DNA from: Chthoniobacter flavus
GTDB taxonomy: Bacteria; Verrucomicrobiota; Verrucomicrobiia; Chthoniobacterales; JACTMZ01
Direction of reading: 5' to 3'
Assembly: GCA_945870655.1 (NCBI GenBank)
Contig: CAMBSX010000003.1
Coordinates: forward strand, 1-45,958
Length of the DNA stretch: 45,958 nt
The notes beneath the pieces were generated by a model, which had not been told where the DNA came from, did no database searches, and worked only from the letters and a program-made list of their open reading frames with translations. Of the stretch, positions 23,502-32,644 are shown in pieces (positions within the stretch are counted from its first letter, which is position 1; the number at the start of each line of letters is the position of its first letter). A program made the position numbers and the translations under genes.

Positions 23502-24659
23502 TCATCTCTCAACCCCCTCAACTCCATAAAGCGCCTGCACAAGCCGGGCCGGACGCGATTCGCGCAGCACGCCATTTTCCATCCGGTTCATCACGTAGGC
23601 AAAACCGAGCCGGTTCTCCGGATCGGCAAAAGCCAGACTACCTCCGGCCCCCGGATGCCCGAAGGCATCCAACGACGGACCAAACGTGGCGCGCTGTTTT
23701 GTCCCGGACTCATCCAGTGGATCCATCATGAATCCGGCGGAGAAAGACGTCGGCTGGCACAGCACCATATCCGGACCATTGCTGCGGCGTTGGGTCAGCG
23801 CCTCGTGCCACGGGCCGTGGAAAAACTCCCCCGACGCCAAGCGATCATAGAAGCGGGCCAGAGACCGCGCATTGCCGATCCCCCCGAAGGAAGGAAGCGA
23901 CGCGCGCCACACTTCCGGACGGTTTGTAGCCGCCGCGCCGGCCAGCCCCGACGGCCGGACGAAAGACCGGGCGGTGAGCGAAGCGCGGTCGGCCAACGCC
24001 TTTTCGAACGGTCCCGGCTCTTTCAAGTCCCCAACCCCGGCCGCATGCATCCGCGCCACATGACCGTCTAATTCCGCGGGCAAGCCGATCCAGAATTGCA
24101 AAGCGAGCGGATCGCCGAAGGCCTTCCGCCAATAAGCGCCGAGGGGCAAACCCGCCGTGCGCCGCACGAGGGCATCGAGCAGATAGCCGAAGGTCCGCGG
24201 CGCGTAGCCGTGAGCCGTGCCCGGCTTCCAATTCGGAGCCTGCGCCGCCAGCGCCGCAGCCACGCCTTCCATAGCAAAAATATCCAGGCCGTCCTGCTCG
24301 AGCACAGCCAATCCGGCCCGGTGGGCAAGCAAGTCGGAGATCGTCACCTTGTCTTTTCCCGCCGTCCCGAATTCCGGCCAGACCTCGGCCACCGGGGCCT
24401 CCAGAGGAACTTTGGCTTCCTGCAAGGCATGCAAGGCACAGGCCGCCGCCGGCCCCTTGGTTGCCGACCAGCAAAAAACGATGGTGTCCGCAGTCCAGGG
24501 CGATGCCTCCGCCGCGTCGCGCCACCCGCCGCCGAAGCGCAGCAATTCGTGGCCGTCCTGCCAGACACACACCTCGGCGCCCAGTTCTTCGCCGCGGGCA
24601 AAATGACCCTCAAAGACCGCCCGCACCCGCGCGGTGGCGGCCCCGTCGATGCTCCTCAT
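23502..24659 (-). CDS. serine hydrolase of the beta-lactamase / EstB family
   Basis: 385 residues. Class C beta-lactamase-like esterase fold. The nucleophile motif SxxK is SATK in IVFCWSATKGPAAACALHAL (about residue 69), and the Tyr of the YxN-type motif is in GTAHGYAPRTFGYLLDALV. The C-terminal region has HPGAGGSLAFADPENRLGFAYVMNRM, the equivalent of the KTG/HxG box. EstB-type enzymes are esterases with little beta-lactamase activity; substrate unknown. There is no signal peptide. The start overlaps the TPR gene stop by 4 bases (ATGA at 24659-24656), so the two are coupled. Confidence 0.9.
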   Translation of the reverse strand: MRSIDGAATARVRAVFEGHFARGEELGAEVCVWQDGHELLRFGGGWRDAAEASPWTADTIVFCWSATKGPAAACALHALQEAKVPLEAPVAEVWPEFGTAGKDKVTISDLLAHRAGLAVLEQDGLDIFAMEGVAAALAAQAPNWKPGTAHGYAPRTFGYLLDALVRRTAGLPLGAYWRKAFGDPLALQFWIGLPAELDGHVARMHAAGVGDLKEPGPFEKALADRASLTARSFVRPSGLAGAAATNRPEVWRASLPSFGGIGNARSLARFYDRLASGEFFHGPWHEALTQRRSNGPDMVLCQPTSFSAGFMMDPLDESGTKQRATFGPSLDAFGHPGAGGSLAFADPENRLGFAYVMNRMENGVLRESRPARLVQALYGVEGVER

Positions 24660-25075
24660 ACCAGCTTGCCGATGACGTCTTCCAAATCCGGATCGTAGCG
24701 GGCGATTTCCCGGAACTTTTCGTCCAGATTGAAACTCATCTGCAGATAACTTTGCGCCTCCTCCGGATTGCCCAACACCGCGTGGTAGCAGCCGAGATTG
24801 TAAAAATAGACCGGTTCGCGAAGCAGCGAAGCAGGCCCCTCCTGCAGCAAAGCCATGGCCTCGGCGGTGCGTCCGAGTTCATGCAGACAAAATGCCCCGT
24901 GGATATAGCCGAGCGGCAAGTCCGGACGGTCGGCCCGCAAAGTCTCGCAGGCTGTCAGCGCCTCCGGCCACCGCCGCACGCGCATAAAAATGTAAACCCT
25001 CAACTGCGCGACATCTTCGTGTCCGCGGTCCTCCCCCGGCACCCGCTCCAATTCGGCGAGGGCCTCTTCCGCCAT
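24656..25075 (-). CDS. tetratricopeptide-repeat protein
   Basis: 139 residues from ATG 25075, but the similarity to TPR helices continues upstream in the same frame (HYINAAQGYLELGMAEEAL), with no ATG, GTG or TTG before the uvrC stop codon; the true start may be a non-ATG codon such as ATC near 25131-25126 or CTG near 25120. About two to three TPR units are visible (AQLRVYIFMRVRRWPEALTACE; GYIHGAFCLHELGRTAEAMAL; VYFYNLGCYHAVLGNPEEAQSYL). TPRs mediate protein-protein contacts; the partner is unknown. It ends in FREIARYDPDLEDVIGKLV, typical of TPR proteins that describe counts over time. It is in the uvrC-priA cluster. Confidence 0.8.
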   Translation of the reverse strand: MAEEALAELERVPGEDRGHEDVAQLRVYIFMRVRRWPEALTACETLRADRPDLPLGYIHGAFCLHELGRTAEAMALLQEGPASLLREPVYFYNLGCYHAVLGNPEEAQSYLQMSFNLDEKFREIARYDPDLEDVIGKLV

Positions 25076-25134
25076 ACCCAGCTCAAGATAGCCTTGGGCG
25101 GCATTGATGTAGTGTTGCAGGGCGATGATGGTAG

Positions 25135-26730
25135 CTAAGGCGAAAGGGGGCTGCCGCGCAACCGTTTCGCCACCTCGCCGCCAAGGGAGTCCTTGATTTG
25201 CAGGGCCAACTTCGGACCGATACCCGGCACCGCGGCAATGTCCCCGACCGGGACCCGGCGCAACCGTTCGACCGAACCAAAGACGCGCAACAGCGCCTGC
25301 TTGCGCGTTTTGTTCACCCCTTCAATGTCGTCCAAACGGCTCTCGGATACCCGGCGCTTCATCAGCAGCTGGTGGTAGCCATTGGCCACACGGTGCGCCT
25401 CGTCCCGGATCCGTTGCAGCAGTTTCAGCCCCCCACTCTCGTGCGGCAGGCGCAAGGGCTGCGGGTCGTTGGGGAAAAAAATTTCCTCACGCTCCTTGGC
25501 CAGTCCGATCACCGGCTGACCGCGCAGCCCGAGTCGTCGCAACTCCCCGACTGCACTGGACAATTGACCGCGACCCCCGTCGACCACCACGAGATCCGGA
25601 ATACGGTCCGCCGTGGGCATGGGCAGCCGCGCCACCGCCTCCCCCGCATCCTCCTGGCTGAATTCCGCGACCTCGGGATGCGCTTCGCGCGCCACGGCCA
25701 ACAGCCGCGCGTAACGCCGGCGCACCACCTCGGCCATGCTGGCAAAGTCATCCTGCCCCTCCACCGTCCTGATCCGGTAACGACGGTAGCTGCTGCGGTC
25801 CGGGACGCCGTCCTTGAAGCGGACCATCGACGCCACCACGTGCGTGTTGGTGATGTTGGAAATGTCGAAACACTCCATGAGAGCGGGTGGACGCGGCAAG
25901 CCGAGGGCCTCCCCGAGTTCGGCCAGGTCGGCTTCCGGATTGACCGCACGGGGCAAAGCATCCCCGCGCAGAAAACGCCGCGACTTTGCCGCGGTGCGCC
26001 GCAGCGCGGTGACCAGATCACGCAGCGCCGCGGCCTTCTCGAAATCCTGCCGGGCGGCGGCGGCCTGCATTTCCTGCTCCAACTCTTCGGGCACATCTTT
26101 GCTCCGGCCCTCGAGAAATTTGCAGGCCTCAAGCACACGCGCCCGGTAGTCCGCCTCACTGATCTTGCCGACGCAGGGCGCGGAGCAATTTTTGATGATG
26201 TCATCGTGGCAGTGACGGTAATCTTTTTCCGTCGGCACACGCGGACGGCAGGAACGCAGGCCGTATTTGCGCTTGAGGATCTCGAGGGTCGCGCGGAGCG
26301 CGCCCGAGTGCGCGTAGGGACCGTAATAGCGGGCGCCATCGTTTTTCTTCAGCCGTACGAGGGAGAACTTGGGGAACGGATCGTCGAGGTTGACTTTGAT
26401 CTGGAGGAAATTTTTGTCGTCACGGAACGAAATATTGTATTTCGGCCGGTATTCCTTGATCAGCCGCCCCTCGAGCAGCACCGCCTCGGCGTCGGAACGG
26501 ACCACGTGCAGGGTAAAATCCCACACCGAGTCGAGCAAAGCGCGCGTCTTGAGGTCGGCCATCCGCGAGCGCGCCGGAGTGAAATAGTTGGCCAGTCGCT
26601 TGCGCAGGTCGCGCGCCTTGCCCACATAGATGACCCGGCTGAGCCGGTCACGCATGAGGTAAACCCCCGGCTTGTGCGGCACCTCGTGCAGGCGGGCGCG
26701 GAGATCGGGCTTGTCTCGGGCAGCAGGCAT
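25135..26730 (-). CDS. uvrC: excinuclease ABC subunit C
   Basis: 531 residues from ATG 26730; the much longer open frame upstream is antisense to the ExbB-type gene and is not real. UvrC makes both incisions in nucleotide excision repair with UvrA and UvrB. Order: GIY-YIG nuclease (PHKPGVYLMRD...VIYVGKARDLRKRLANYF, residues 18-55), a Cys pair region (CHDDIIKNCSAPCVGKISE), UVR motif (LEQEMQAAAARQDFEKAAALRDL), the RNase H-like domain with IECFDISNI-like MECFDISNITNTHVVASMV and VVDGGRGQL, and the C-terminal helix-hairpin-helix pair (IEGVNKTRKQALLRVFGS, VPGIGPKLALQI). It is somewhat shorter than the 600-residue norm. The lesion-recognition partner uvrA lies 8 kb away. Confidence 0.96.
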   Translation of the reverse strand: MPAARDKPDLRARLHEVPHKPGVYLMRDRLSRVIYVGKARDLRKRLANYFTPARSRMADLKTRALLDSVWDFTLHVVRSDAEAVLLEGRLIKEYRPKYNISFRDDKNFLQIKVNLDDPFPKFSLVRLKKNDGARYYGPYAHSGALRATLEILKRKYGLRSCRPRVPTEKDYRHCHDDIIKNCSAPCVGKISEADYRARVLEACKFLEGRSKDVPEELEQEMQAAAARQDFEKAAALRDLVTALRRTAAKSRRFLRGDALPRAVNPEADLAELGEALGLPRPPALMECFDISNITNTHVVASMVRFKDGVPDRSSYRRYRIRTVEGQDDFASMAEVVRRRYARLLAVAREAHPEVAEFSQEDAGEAVARLPMPTADRIPDLVVVDGGRGQLSSAVGELRRLGLRGQPVIGLAKEREEIFFPNDPQPLRLPHESGGLKLLQRIRDEAHRVANGYHQLLMKRRVSESRLDDIEGVNKTRKQALLRVFGSVERLRRVPVGDIAAVPGIGPKLALQIKDSLGGEVAKRLRGSPLSP

Positions 26731-26805
26731 CTCCGGCCAAATATAGCCACTCCGGCCGCCCCCGCCATCCTTGCATCGGACGACCAGACGGCTAACCTTT
26801 ACCCC

Positions 26806-27528
26806 GTGAGATTGCTCCTGGCTTCTTTTGCCACTTTGCTTACCGCCGCAAACGCCCTCGCGCAGGAGGCTTTGCCCCCCGTTCGCGCAGAGATCAATTT
26901 GTGGCAGGTCGTGCTCTCCGGAGGCCCCGTCATGATCCCTTTGGGGATTCTCTCGATCATCGCCGTGATGCTCATTCTGGTCTACCTTTTCACCATGCGG
27001 CGTGGCGCGGTGGTGACCAAGCGCTACATGGCAACGGCCGATGCCCTCCTGCGCAAACGGGACTACCTCGGTCTTCTCGCTATCTCCAACCGCCATCGCG
27101 AAGCCGTCGCCCGCGTCATGCAACGTACGCTGGACTTCGTCACCCAGCACCCGGAAGCCACCTACGCCGATGCCCGCGAAATCGCCGAAACCGAAGGTAC
27201 CCGCCAAGCCGCCGCCCTCAACCAGCGTATCACTTACCTTGCCGATATCGGCACCATCGCCCCAATGCTCGGCCTCTTCGGGACGGTGCTGGGCATGATC
27301 AAGTCTTTCAGCGTGGTGGCCAGCGATATCGTGGCCTCCCGACCCATCATGCTGGCCGAAGGCGTCTCGGAGGCCCTGGTGACCACAGCCACGGGCCTGG
27401 TCATCGGCATCCCGGCCATGGCCGCTTATTCTTTTTTCCGCGGACGCACCCAGTCGCTCATCGCGGAACTGGAGGCCGCTTCCACCCAGTTGATGGCCCT
27501 CATGTCGGTGGCTTTCACCCGGAAATAA
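26806..27528 (+). CDS. MotA/TolQ/ExbB-type proton channel
   Basis: 240 residues from GTG 26806. Signal-like first helix (LLLASFATLLTAANALAQ) and three channel helices: about 44-68 (GGPVMIPLGILSIIAVMLILVYLF), 150-170 (IGTIAPMLGLFGTVLGMIKSF) and 185-205 (LVTTATGLVIGIPAMAAYSFFRG). The family pattern LGLFGTVLGMI and EGVSEALVTTATGLVIGIPA is clear. Such channels use the proton gradient to power TonB/TolA-like partners or transport. No ExbD/TolR gene follows; instead a lipoprotein gene begins 59 bases downstream. It is divergent from uvrC (75-base gap). Confidence 0.9.
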   Translation: MRLLLASFATLLTAANALAQEALPPVRAEINLWQVVLSGGPVMIPLGILSIIAVMLILVYLFTMRRGAVVTKRYMATADALLRKRDYLGLLAISNRHREAVARVMQRTLDFVTQHPEATYADAREIAETEGTRQAAALNQRITYLADIGTIAPMLGLFGTVLGMIKSFSVVASDIVASRPIMLAEGVSEALVTTATGLVIGIPAMAAYSFFRGRTQSLIAELEAASTQLMALMSVAFTRK

Positions 27529-27587
27529 ACAGCACGCCCCGATCATTTTTTGGTGCCATCCGACCCGGTCGGCGCTATGAATACTCT

Positions 27588-27974
27588 GTGCGTTGGAGTC
27601 CCCTCATTCTTGTCATCTGTGCCGGTCTGTCTGCCTGCGCAACGCCGGAAAACCGCCGCGAGCTTTACGGGCCTTGGTACCCCTACAAGCCGATCCCCTA
27701 CACGCCTCCGGAGAAGGATGTGAATGATCGCGTGATCCAGCCCGTGGTGGCTCCCAACGACACCATTGTCCACTACGGCCCCGACCAACGGGAATTGATC
27801 CTCGGCACCTGGGGCATGGCCGGGCATCGGCCCAGCCTGCAATATCCCAGCACTCCGTGGAGCATGGAACAGCGCATCATCAGCCGCTACAACGACAAGG
27901 GTCTGGACGCGAAAAAAATCGCCGACCGCGAACGCGCCCGGAATTACGCGGCAGGCTCCTCCGCGGTCAGATAA
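27588..27974 (+). CDS. small outer-membrane lipoprotein
   Basis: 128 residues from GTG 27588 (VRWSPLILVICAGLSACATPENRR). Lipobox LSAC places the lipidated Cys at residue 17. The mature part is proline- and tyrosine-rich (RRELYGPWYPYKPIPYTPPEKD) and ends in RERARNYAAGSSAVR. No family recognised. It follows the ExbB-type gene in the same orientation, so it may be a partner in an energised envelope complex. The GTG start is chosen because it places the lipobox at signal-peptide distance. Its 3' end overlaps the convergent rdgB by 31 bases. Confidence 0.7.
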   Translation: MRWSPLILVICAGLSACATPENRRELYGPWYPYKPIPYTPPEKDVNDRVIQPVVAPNDTIVHYGPDQRELILGTWGMAGHRPSLQYPSTPWSMEQRIISRYNDKGLDAKKIADRERARNYAAGSSAVR

Positions 27975-28534
27975 GCAGACAAGGCGGCCAAGGCCCGCCC
28001 GCGATGGCTGCAGGCGTGCTTCTCTGCCGGAGCGAGTTCCGCAAATGTCTGCCCGCTTCCCTCCGGAACAAACAGGGCATCGTAGCCGAATCCCCCCTCG
28101 CCCCGCTCCGAAGGCGCGATAGATCCTTCCACCGCGCCGGAGAAAGTCCGGATCACCACCCCCTGTCTGGCCAAGGCCAGCACGCAGCGGAAACGCCCGC
28201 GTCGATCCGAACTTTGCCCCTTGCTTAATTTATCGCGCAAGAGGGCGCGGTTCGCTGCCATGCCGGCTCCCTCTCCCGCAAACCGCGCCGACCGCACGCC
28301 TGGCGCCCCTCCCAACGCATCGACCTCCAGGCCGGAATCATCGGCCAGTACCCAACCGGCGTAATGGGCCGAGGCGGCCAGCGCCTTCAATTTGGCGTTC
28401 TCTTCGAACGTGTCTCCCGTCTCCTCCACCTCCGGCAAATCCGGCCGCGCAGTGAGATCCTCGACCTCCCATCCGGCGCCGAGAATCTCCCGCACCTCGC
28501 GCGTTTTGTGCGCATTGCGCGTGGCGAAAAGCAT
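27944..28534 (-). CDS. rdgB: non-canonical purine NTP pyrophosphatase (RdgB/HAM1)
   Basis: 196 residues from ATG 28534 (MLFATRNAHKTREVREIL); ATG 28558 also fits, since a sequence AAGGAGG lies between the two. RdgB hydrolyses dITP, XTP and ITP to monophosphates and so keeps deaminated purines out of DNA and RNA. Signature: MLFATRNAHKTREV, EVEETGDTFEENAKLKA, WVLADDSGLEVDALGGAPGVRSARFAG and GEGGFGYDALFVPEGSGQTFAELAPAEKHACSHRGRA. It is divergent from leuS with only 54 bases between, and its C-terminal codons overlap the lipoprotein gene. Confidence 0.95.
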   Translation of the reverse strand: MLFATRNAHKTREVREILGAGWEVEDLTARPDLPEVEETGDTFEENAKLKALAASAHYAGWVLADDSGLEVDALGGAPGVRSARFAGEGAGMAANRALLRDKLSKGQSSDRRGRFRCVLALARQGVVIRTFSGAVEGSIAPSERGEGGFGYDALFVPEGSGQTFAELAPAEKHACSHRGRALAALSAYLTAEEPAA

Positions 28535-28588
28535 GCGTTGCTTTGACACCTCCTTCATTCCCGGCAAAATGCGCGGTCTCCCCGCCTC

Positions 28589-31141
28589 ATGTCGAGCCAA
28601 CGCAAACAGTATCCCTTCCCGCAATTCGAGCCCAAGTGGCAGCAACACTGGGCCCGGACCGAAGCTTACCGCGCGCCGAACCCGGGCGAGGTGGATTTCG
28701 ATCCGACCAAGCCGAAATACTATGTCCTCGACATGTTCCCCTACCCGAGCGGCGAGGGACTCCACGTCGGCCATCCCGAAGGTTACACTGCGACGGACAT
28801 CCTCGCCCGTTGGCATCGGATGCGCGGCTTCAACGTGCTGCATCCCATGGGCTGGGACGCCTTCGGCCTGCCTGCCGAGCAATACGCGGTCAAAACCGGG
28901 CAGCACCCCGCCGTGACCACGGCCAAGAATATCGCGCGCTTCCGCCAACAACTGGACCGCATCGGATTCAGTTACGATTGGTCCCGCGAGGTCAACACCA
29001 CGGACCCCGACTACGTCCGCTGGACCCAATGGATTTTCCTACAGATTTACAACTCGTGGTTGAACCCCACCACCGGACGGGCCGAACCGATCTCCACTTA
29101 CGAGGGGACCGACCCGGACAGCGTCCGGCTCGCTTACGTCGCCGAAATGCCGGTCAACTGGTGCCCGGAACTCGGCACCGTCCTGGCCAACGAGGAAGTG
29201 GTCGACGGCAAAAGCGAGGTCGGCGGCTTTCCCGTCGAGCGCCGCCCCATGCGTCAATGGGTCCTGCGCATCACCGCTTTTGCCGAACGCTTGCTTGAGG
29301 GCCTCGACACCCTGGACTGGCCGGAATCGATCAAACTCCTGCAAAAAAACTGGATCGGCCGCAGCGAGGGGACCTTCGTTGATTTCACTCTCGAGTCCGG
29401 CGAAAGACTGACGGTCTATACCACCCGGCCCGATACCCTCTTTGGCGCCACTTATCTGGTGCTCGCCCCGGAGCACCCGCTCGTCGCGCAGATCACCGCG
29501 GCCGGGCAAAGACCAGCGGTCGACGACTACCTCAAGACTGCCGCGGCAAAATCCGAGCGCGACCGCCAAGATGCTTCGAAGGAAAAATCCGGCGTCTTCA
29601 CCGGAGCGCACGCTCTTAATCCGGTCAACAACACGCGCATCCCCGTCTGGATTTCCGACTACGTCCTCACCGGCTACGGCACCGGGGCCATCATGGCCGT
29701 CCCCGCCCACGACGAACGCGACCACGAATTTGCCGGAAAGTTCCACCTCCCCGTCATCGAGGTGGTGCAGCCTGCCCGACCTGTCGGGGGCTGCTTCACC
29801 GGCGAGGGCACCGCGATCAATTCCGGCCTCCTCGATGGACTCCCCACCGCCGAGGCCAAAGCCAAAATCACCAACTGGCTCGCAGAGCGCCAACTCGGCC
29901 GTGCTGCCGTACAATGCAAATTGCGCGACTGGCTGTTTTCGCGGCAGCGCTACTGGGGCGAACCCTTCCCCGTGGTGTGGGAAAACGGACGCCACCGCGC
30001 CCTTGATGCCTCCGAGCTTCCCGTCCGCTTGCCGGACCTCGCCGACTTCAAGCCGACCGGCACCGCGGAACCGCCCCTGGCCAAGGCCACTGATTGGGTC
30101 CGCTACTCCGCGACCGCCACCCGCGAGTTGAACACCATGCCGCAATGGGCCGGCTCCTGCTGGTACTACCTGCGTTATTGCGATCCGCGCAACCACAAGC
30201 GCTTCATCGGCGAGGAAGCCGCACGCTACTGGCTCGGCGACGGAAAGGAAAAGCCCGGAGGTGTCGATCTTTACGTCGGCGGCACGGAGCACGCCGTACT
30301 CCATCTCCTCTACTCGCGGTTCTGGCACATGGTGCTGCACGATCTTGGCCACCTCCCCACGCCCGAACCATTCCAGCGCCTCGTCAACCAAGGCATCATC
30401 CTCGGCACGGACGGGCAAAAAATGTCGAAGAGCCGCGGCAATGTGGTCAACCCCGACGAAGTGATCGACGCCTACGGCGCCGACGCCTTCCGCCTCTACG
30501 AGATGTTCATGGGACCGCTCGAGCAGATGAAACCGTGGAGCATGAAGGGCGTTGAAGGCGTCTACCGCTTCCTCGCCCGCGCCTGGCGTCTGGCCATGAC
30601 CGAAGACCAGGAAGGCAACTGGCAAATCTCCGCAAACGTGGCCGACGTCGACCCCACCGCCGCACAACTCCGCGTCCTCCATGCCACGATCAAGAAAGTC
30701 ACCGGCGACCTCGCCACGCTCTCCTTCAACACCGCCATCTCGCAGATGATGGTCTGCGTCAATGAATTCACCTCCGCGGAAAAACGCCCTGTCTCCGCCT
30801 TGCGCACCCTGCTTCTCCTCCTGAGCCCCTTCGCCCCGCACATGGCCGAGGAACTTTGGGAGCAACTCGGCAAAAAATTCCCCGGCTTCGAGGGCCCGGC
30901 CCACGGCCAAGCCTGGCCGGCCCACGACGATTCGCTTCTCGTGGAAAACGAAGTCGAGATCGTCCTGCAAATCAACGGCAAGGTCCGCGACAAAATCGTC
31001 ATGACGAAAGACGCCACCCGCGAGCAACTGGAGGCCGCCGCCCGCGCCAACGAAAAGTTTGCCGCCCAGCTGGCCGGCAAAGAAGTCCTCAAAGTCATCG
31101 CTGTCCCCGGCAAGCTGGTCAACTTCGTCATCCGGGGCTGA
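28589..31141 (+). CDS. leuS: leucyl-tRNA synthetase
   Basis: 850 residues, class Ia synthetase charging tRNA-Leu. The HIGH-type motif is LHVGHPEGY in [18 protein letters not shown] (about 50-67) and the KMSKS loop is QKMSKSRGN (about 610-618). The CP1 editing domain lies between about 230 and 410 ([22 protein letters not shown] with the threonine-rich [19 protein letters not shown] with the editing Asp). The C-terminal anticodon-binding helical bundle and the tail [14 protein letters not shown]...[15 protein letters not shown] are complete. OprB follows after 57 bases. Confidence 0.98.
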   Translation: MSSQRKQYPFPQFEPKWQQHWARTEAYRAPNPGEVDFDPTKPKYYVLDMFPYPSGEGLHVGHPEGYTATDILARWHRMRGFNVLHPMGWDAFGLPAEQYAVKTGQHPAVTTAKNIARFRQQLDRIGFSYDWSREVNTTDPDYVRWTQWIFLQIYNSWLNPTTGRAEPISTYEGTDPDSVRLAYVAEMPVNWCPELGTVLANEEVVDGKSEVGGFPVERRPMRQWVLRITAFAERLLEGLDTLDWPESIKLLQKNWIGRSEGTFVDFTLESGERLTVYTTRPDTLFGATYLVLAPEHPLVAQITAAGQRPAVDDYLKTAAAKSERDRQDASKEKSGVFTGAHALNPVNNTRIPVWISDYVLTGYGTGAIMAVPAHDERDHEFAGKFHLPVIEVVQPARPVGGCFTGEGTAINSGLLDGLPTAEAKAKITNWLAERQLGRAAVQCKLRDWLFSRQRYWGEPFPVVWENGRHRALDASELPVRLPDLADFKPTGTAEPPLAKATDWVRYSATATRELNTMPQWAGSCWYYLRYCDPRNHKRFIGEEAARYWLGDGKEKPGGVDLYVGGTEHAVLHLLYSRFWHMVLHDLGHLPTPEPFQRLVNQGIILGTDGQKMSKSRGNVVNPDEVIDAYGADAFRLYEMFMGPLEQMKPWSMKGVEGVYRFLARAWRLAMTEDQEGNWQISANVADVDPTAAQLRVLHATIKKVTGDLATLSFNTAISQMMVCVNEFTSAEKRPVSALRTLLLLLSPFAPHMAEELWEQLGKKFPGFEGPAHGQAWPAHDDSLLVENEVEIVLQINGKVRDKIVMTKDATREQLEAAARANEKFAAQLAGKEVLKVIAVPGKLVNFVIRG

Positions 31142-31198
31142 ACCGCGCTTGCCTCCGGCTGGATCGGAGCACTAGGTTGCAGTCGAGTTCCCCCTCCC

Positions 31199-32611
31199 AT
31201 GCAAAACCTTCTGGCCGGTCTTGTCGTTGTCATCCTCGCCACCGCGGCCCACGCCATGGAGGATCGTTTTTGGGATTATTACACCCCATACCCGAGCAAT
31301 TACATCGGCTCGGACCAATGGTGGGCAGGCGATGCCGCCAGTGGTGACTGGTGGGGCACCCGCAACTGGCTGGATGAGGAGCGCGGGGTGGAGTTTTCTT
31401 TCACCTATGTGAACAACTTGGCCGGCAATCCCACCGGCGGCCTGAGCCAGGGTTTCACCTACACCGACAACATTGCCTTCGGCGCGAAGCTGAATTTGGA
31501 AAAACTCATCGGCTGGCGCGGCGGCACCTTCACCATCGCGGCGACCGACCGCAACGGCAACAGCCTTTCCCAGGACTATATCGGCAACCAATTCACCGTG
31601 CAGCAGGTCTATGGCGGCCAGACCATCATTCTCACCGACCTCCATCTCACCCAGAAGTTTTGGAACGAAAAAGCGGAGGTCAAGGCCGGACGCTTTTCCT
31701 CGGGTGACGACTTTGCCAGCTCCCCTCTGTACTGGCTCTACATGAACAACGGGATCGACGGCAACCCGCAGGCCCTGCCAGTCAATGCCTCCTTCTCCGC
31801 CTACCCCTGGGCCAGCTGGGCCGCACGCCTGCGCATCGACCCTTCACCCGAGTGGAACGCCATGGCCGGTATTTACCAAGTCTCCAACAAAACCTTCAAC
31901 CGCGAACTCCACGGGGTGAATTTTTCTTTCGAAGAGAACGACGGTGTCATGATCCTCGGGCAAATCGGTTGGACGCCGGAATTCTTCAAACGCCCGGTGA
32001 CCCGTGCCGCGGCGAACTCGCCATCCACCGCCAAAGCCGCCATCGCGCCCGGGGACGGCCGGGTTGTGTTCGACGATGACGCGGAGAACACCAACGTGGA
32101 ATCCACCATGCGTGGCTTGCCCGGACACTATTGGTTCGGCGGCTACTACTCATCGTGGTCCTACCCGCAGTTCGGGACCTCCGATACCGCAGCCAATGCT
32201 TACGGCTTCTACTGGCATGCCGACCAGATGGTTTTTCAGGAGGATCCGGGCAGCAGCCAGGGACTGACCCTCTGGACTGCTTTTGTCCTCTCCCCGCAGG
32301 AGAATATCGCCAAGGTCCCCTTCCAGTGGAACTGCGGCGCCGCCTACCAGGGACTGCTGCCGCGGCGCGATCTAGACACCACCATGTTCGGCCTCGCTTA
32401 CGGAAATTTCAGCGATGACTACGGCAATGCCGGAGACGCGTTCAACGGAGATCCCGTCAGCTACGAAATGGCCCTGGAGTGGGGTTACCGCGTGCAACTC
32501 TCGAACTTCTTCTACGTCCAGCCGAACATCCAATACATCGTACAGCCTGGCGGCACCGGCTCGATTCCGGACGCCTTGGTCCTCGGAATGCAAATCGGGG
32601 TGACCTTCTGA
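31199..32611 (+). CDS. OprB-family carbohydrate porin
   Basis: 470 residues. Signal peptide LLAGLVVVILATAAHA (cut after AHA-ME). OprB porins are 16-stranded outer-membrane beta-barrels for sugar uptake. Characteristic N-terminus GDWWGTRNWLDEERGVEFSFTYVNNLAGNPTGG, then amphipathic strands such as GWRGGTFTIAATDRNGNSLSQDYIGN and AEVKAGRFSSGDDFASSPLYWLYMNN, and a C-terminal barrel ending in VLGMQIGVTF with the terminal Phe expected of outer-membrane proteins. It is convergent with malQ 33 bases away, and both could feed glucan use, although no direct link is shown. Confidence 0.9.
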   Translation: MQNLLAGLVVVILATAAHAMEDRFWDYYTPYPSNYIGSDQWWAGDAASGDWWGTRNWLDEERGVEFSFTYVNNLAGNPTGGLSQGFTYTDNIAFGAKLNLEKLIGWRGGTFTIAATDRNGNSLSQDYIGNQFTVQQVYGGQTIILTDLHLTQKFWNEKAEVKAGRFSSGDDFASSPLYWLYMNNGIDGNPQALPVNASFSAYPWASWAARLRIDPSPEWNAMAGIYQVSNKTFNRELHGVNFSFEENDGVMILGQIGWTPEFFKRPVTRAAANSPSTAKAAIAPGDGRVVFDDDAENTNVESTMRGLPGHYWFGGYYSSWSYPQFGTSDTAANAYGFYWHADQMVFQEDPGSSQGLTLWTAFVLSPQENIAKVPFQWNCGAAYQGLLPRRDLDTTMFGLAYGNFSDDYGNAGDAFNGDPVSYEMALEWGYRVQLSNFFYVQPNIQYIVQPGGTGSIPDALVLGMQIGVTF

Positions 32612-32644
32612 GGCGGGGCCGCTTGTTTTTCCCGCCACCGCGGC

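Noticed and set aside
26731-27546. N-terminal extension of uvrC upstream of ATG 26730
   Set aside because: It is antisense to the ExbB-type gene and the UvrC GIY-YIG domain starts right after ATG 26730.
29039-31027. 662-residue minus-strand open frame over leuS
   Set aside because: Antisense to a certain synthetase gene; composition is typical of a shadow frame.
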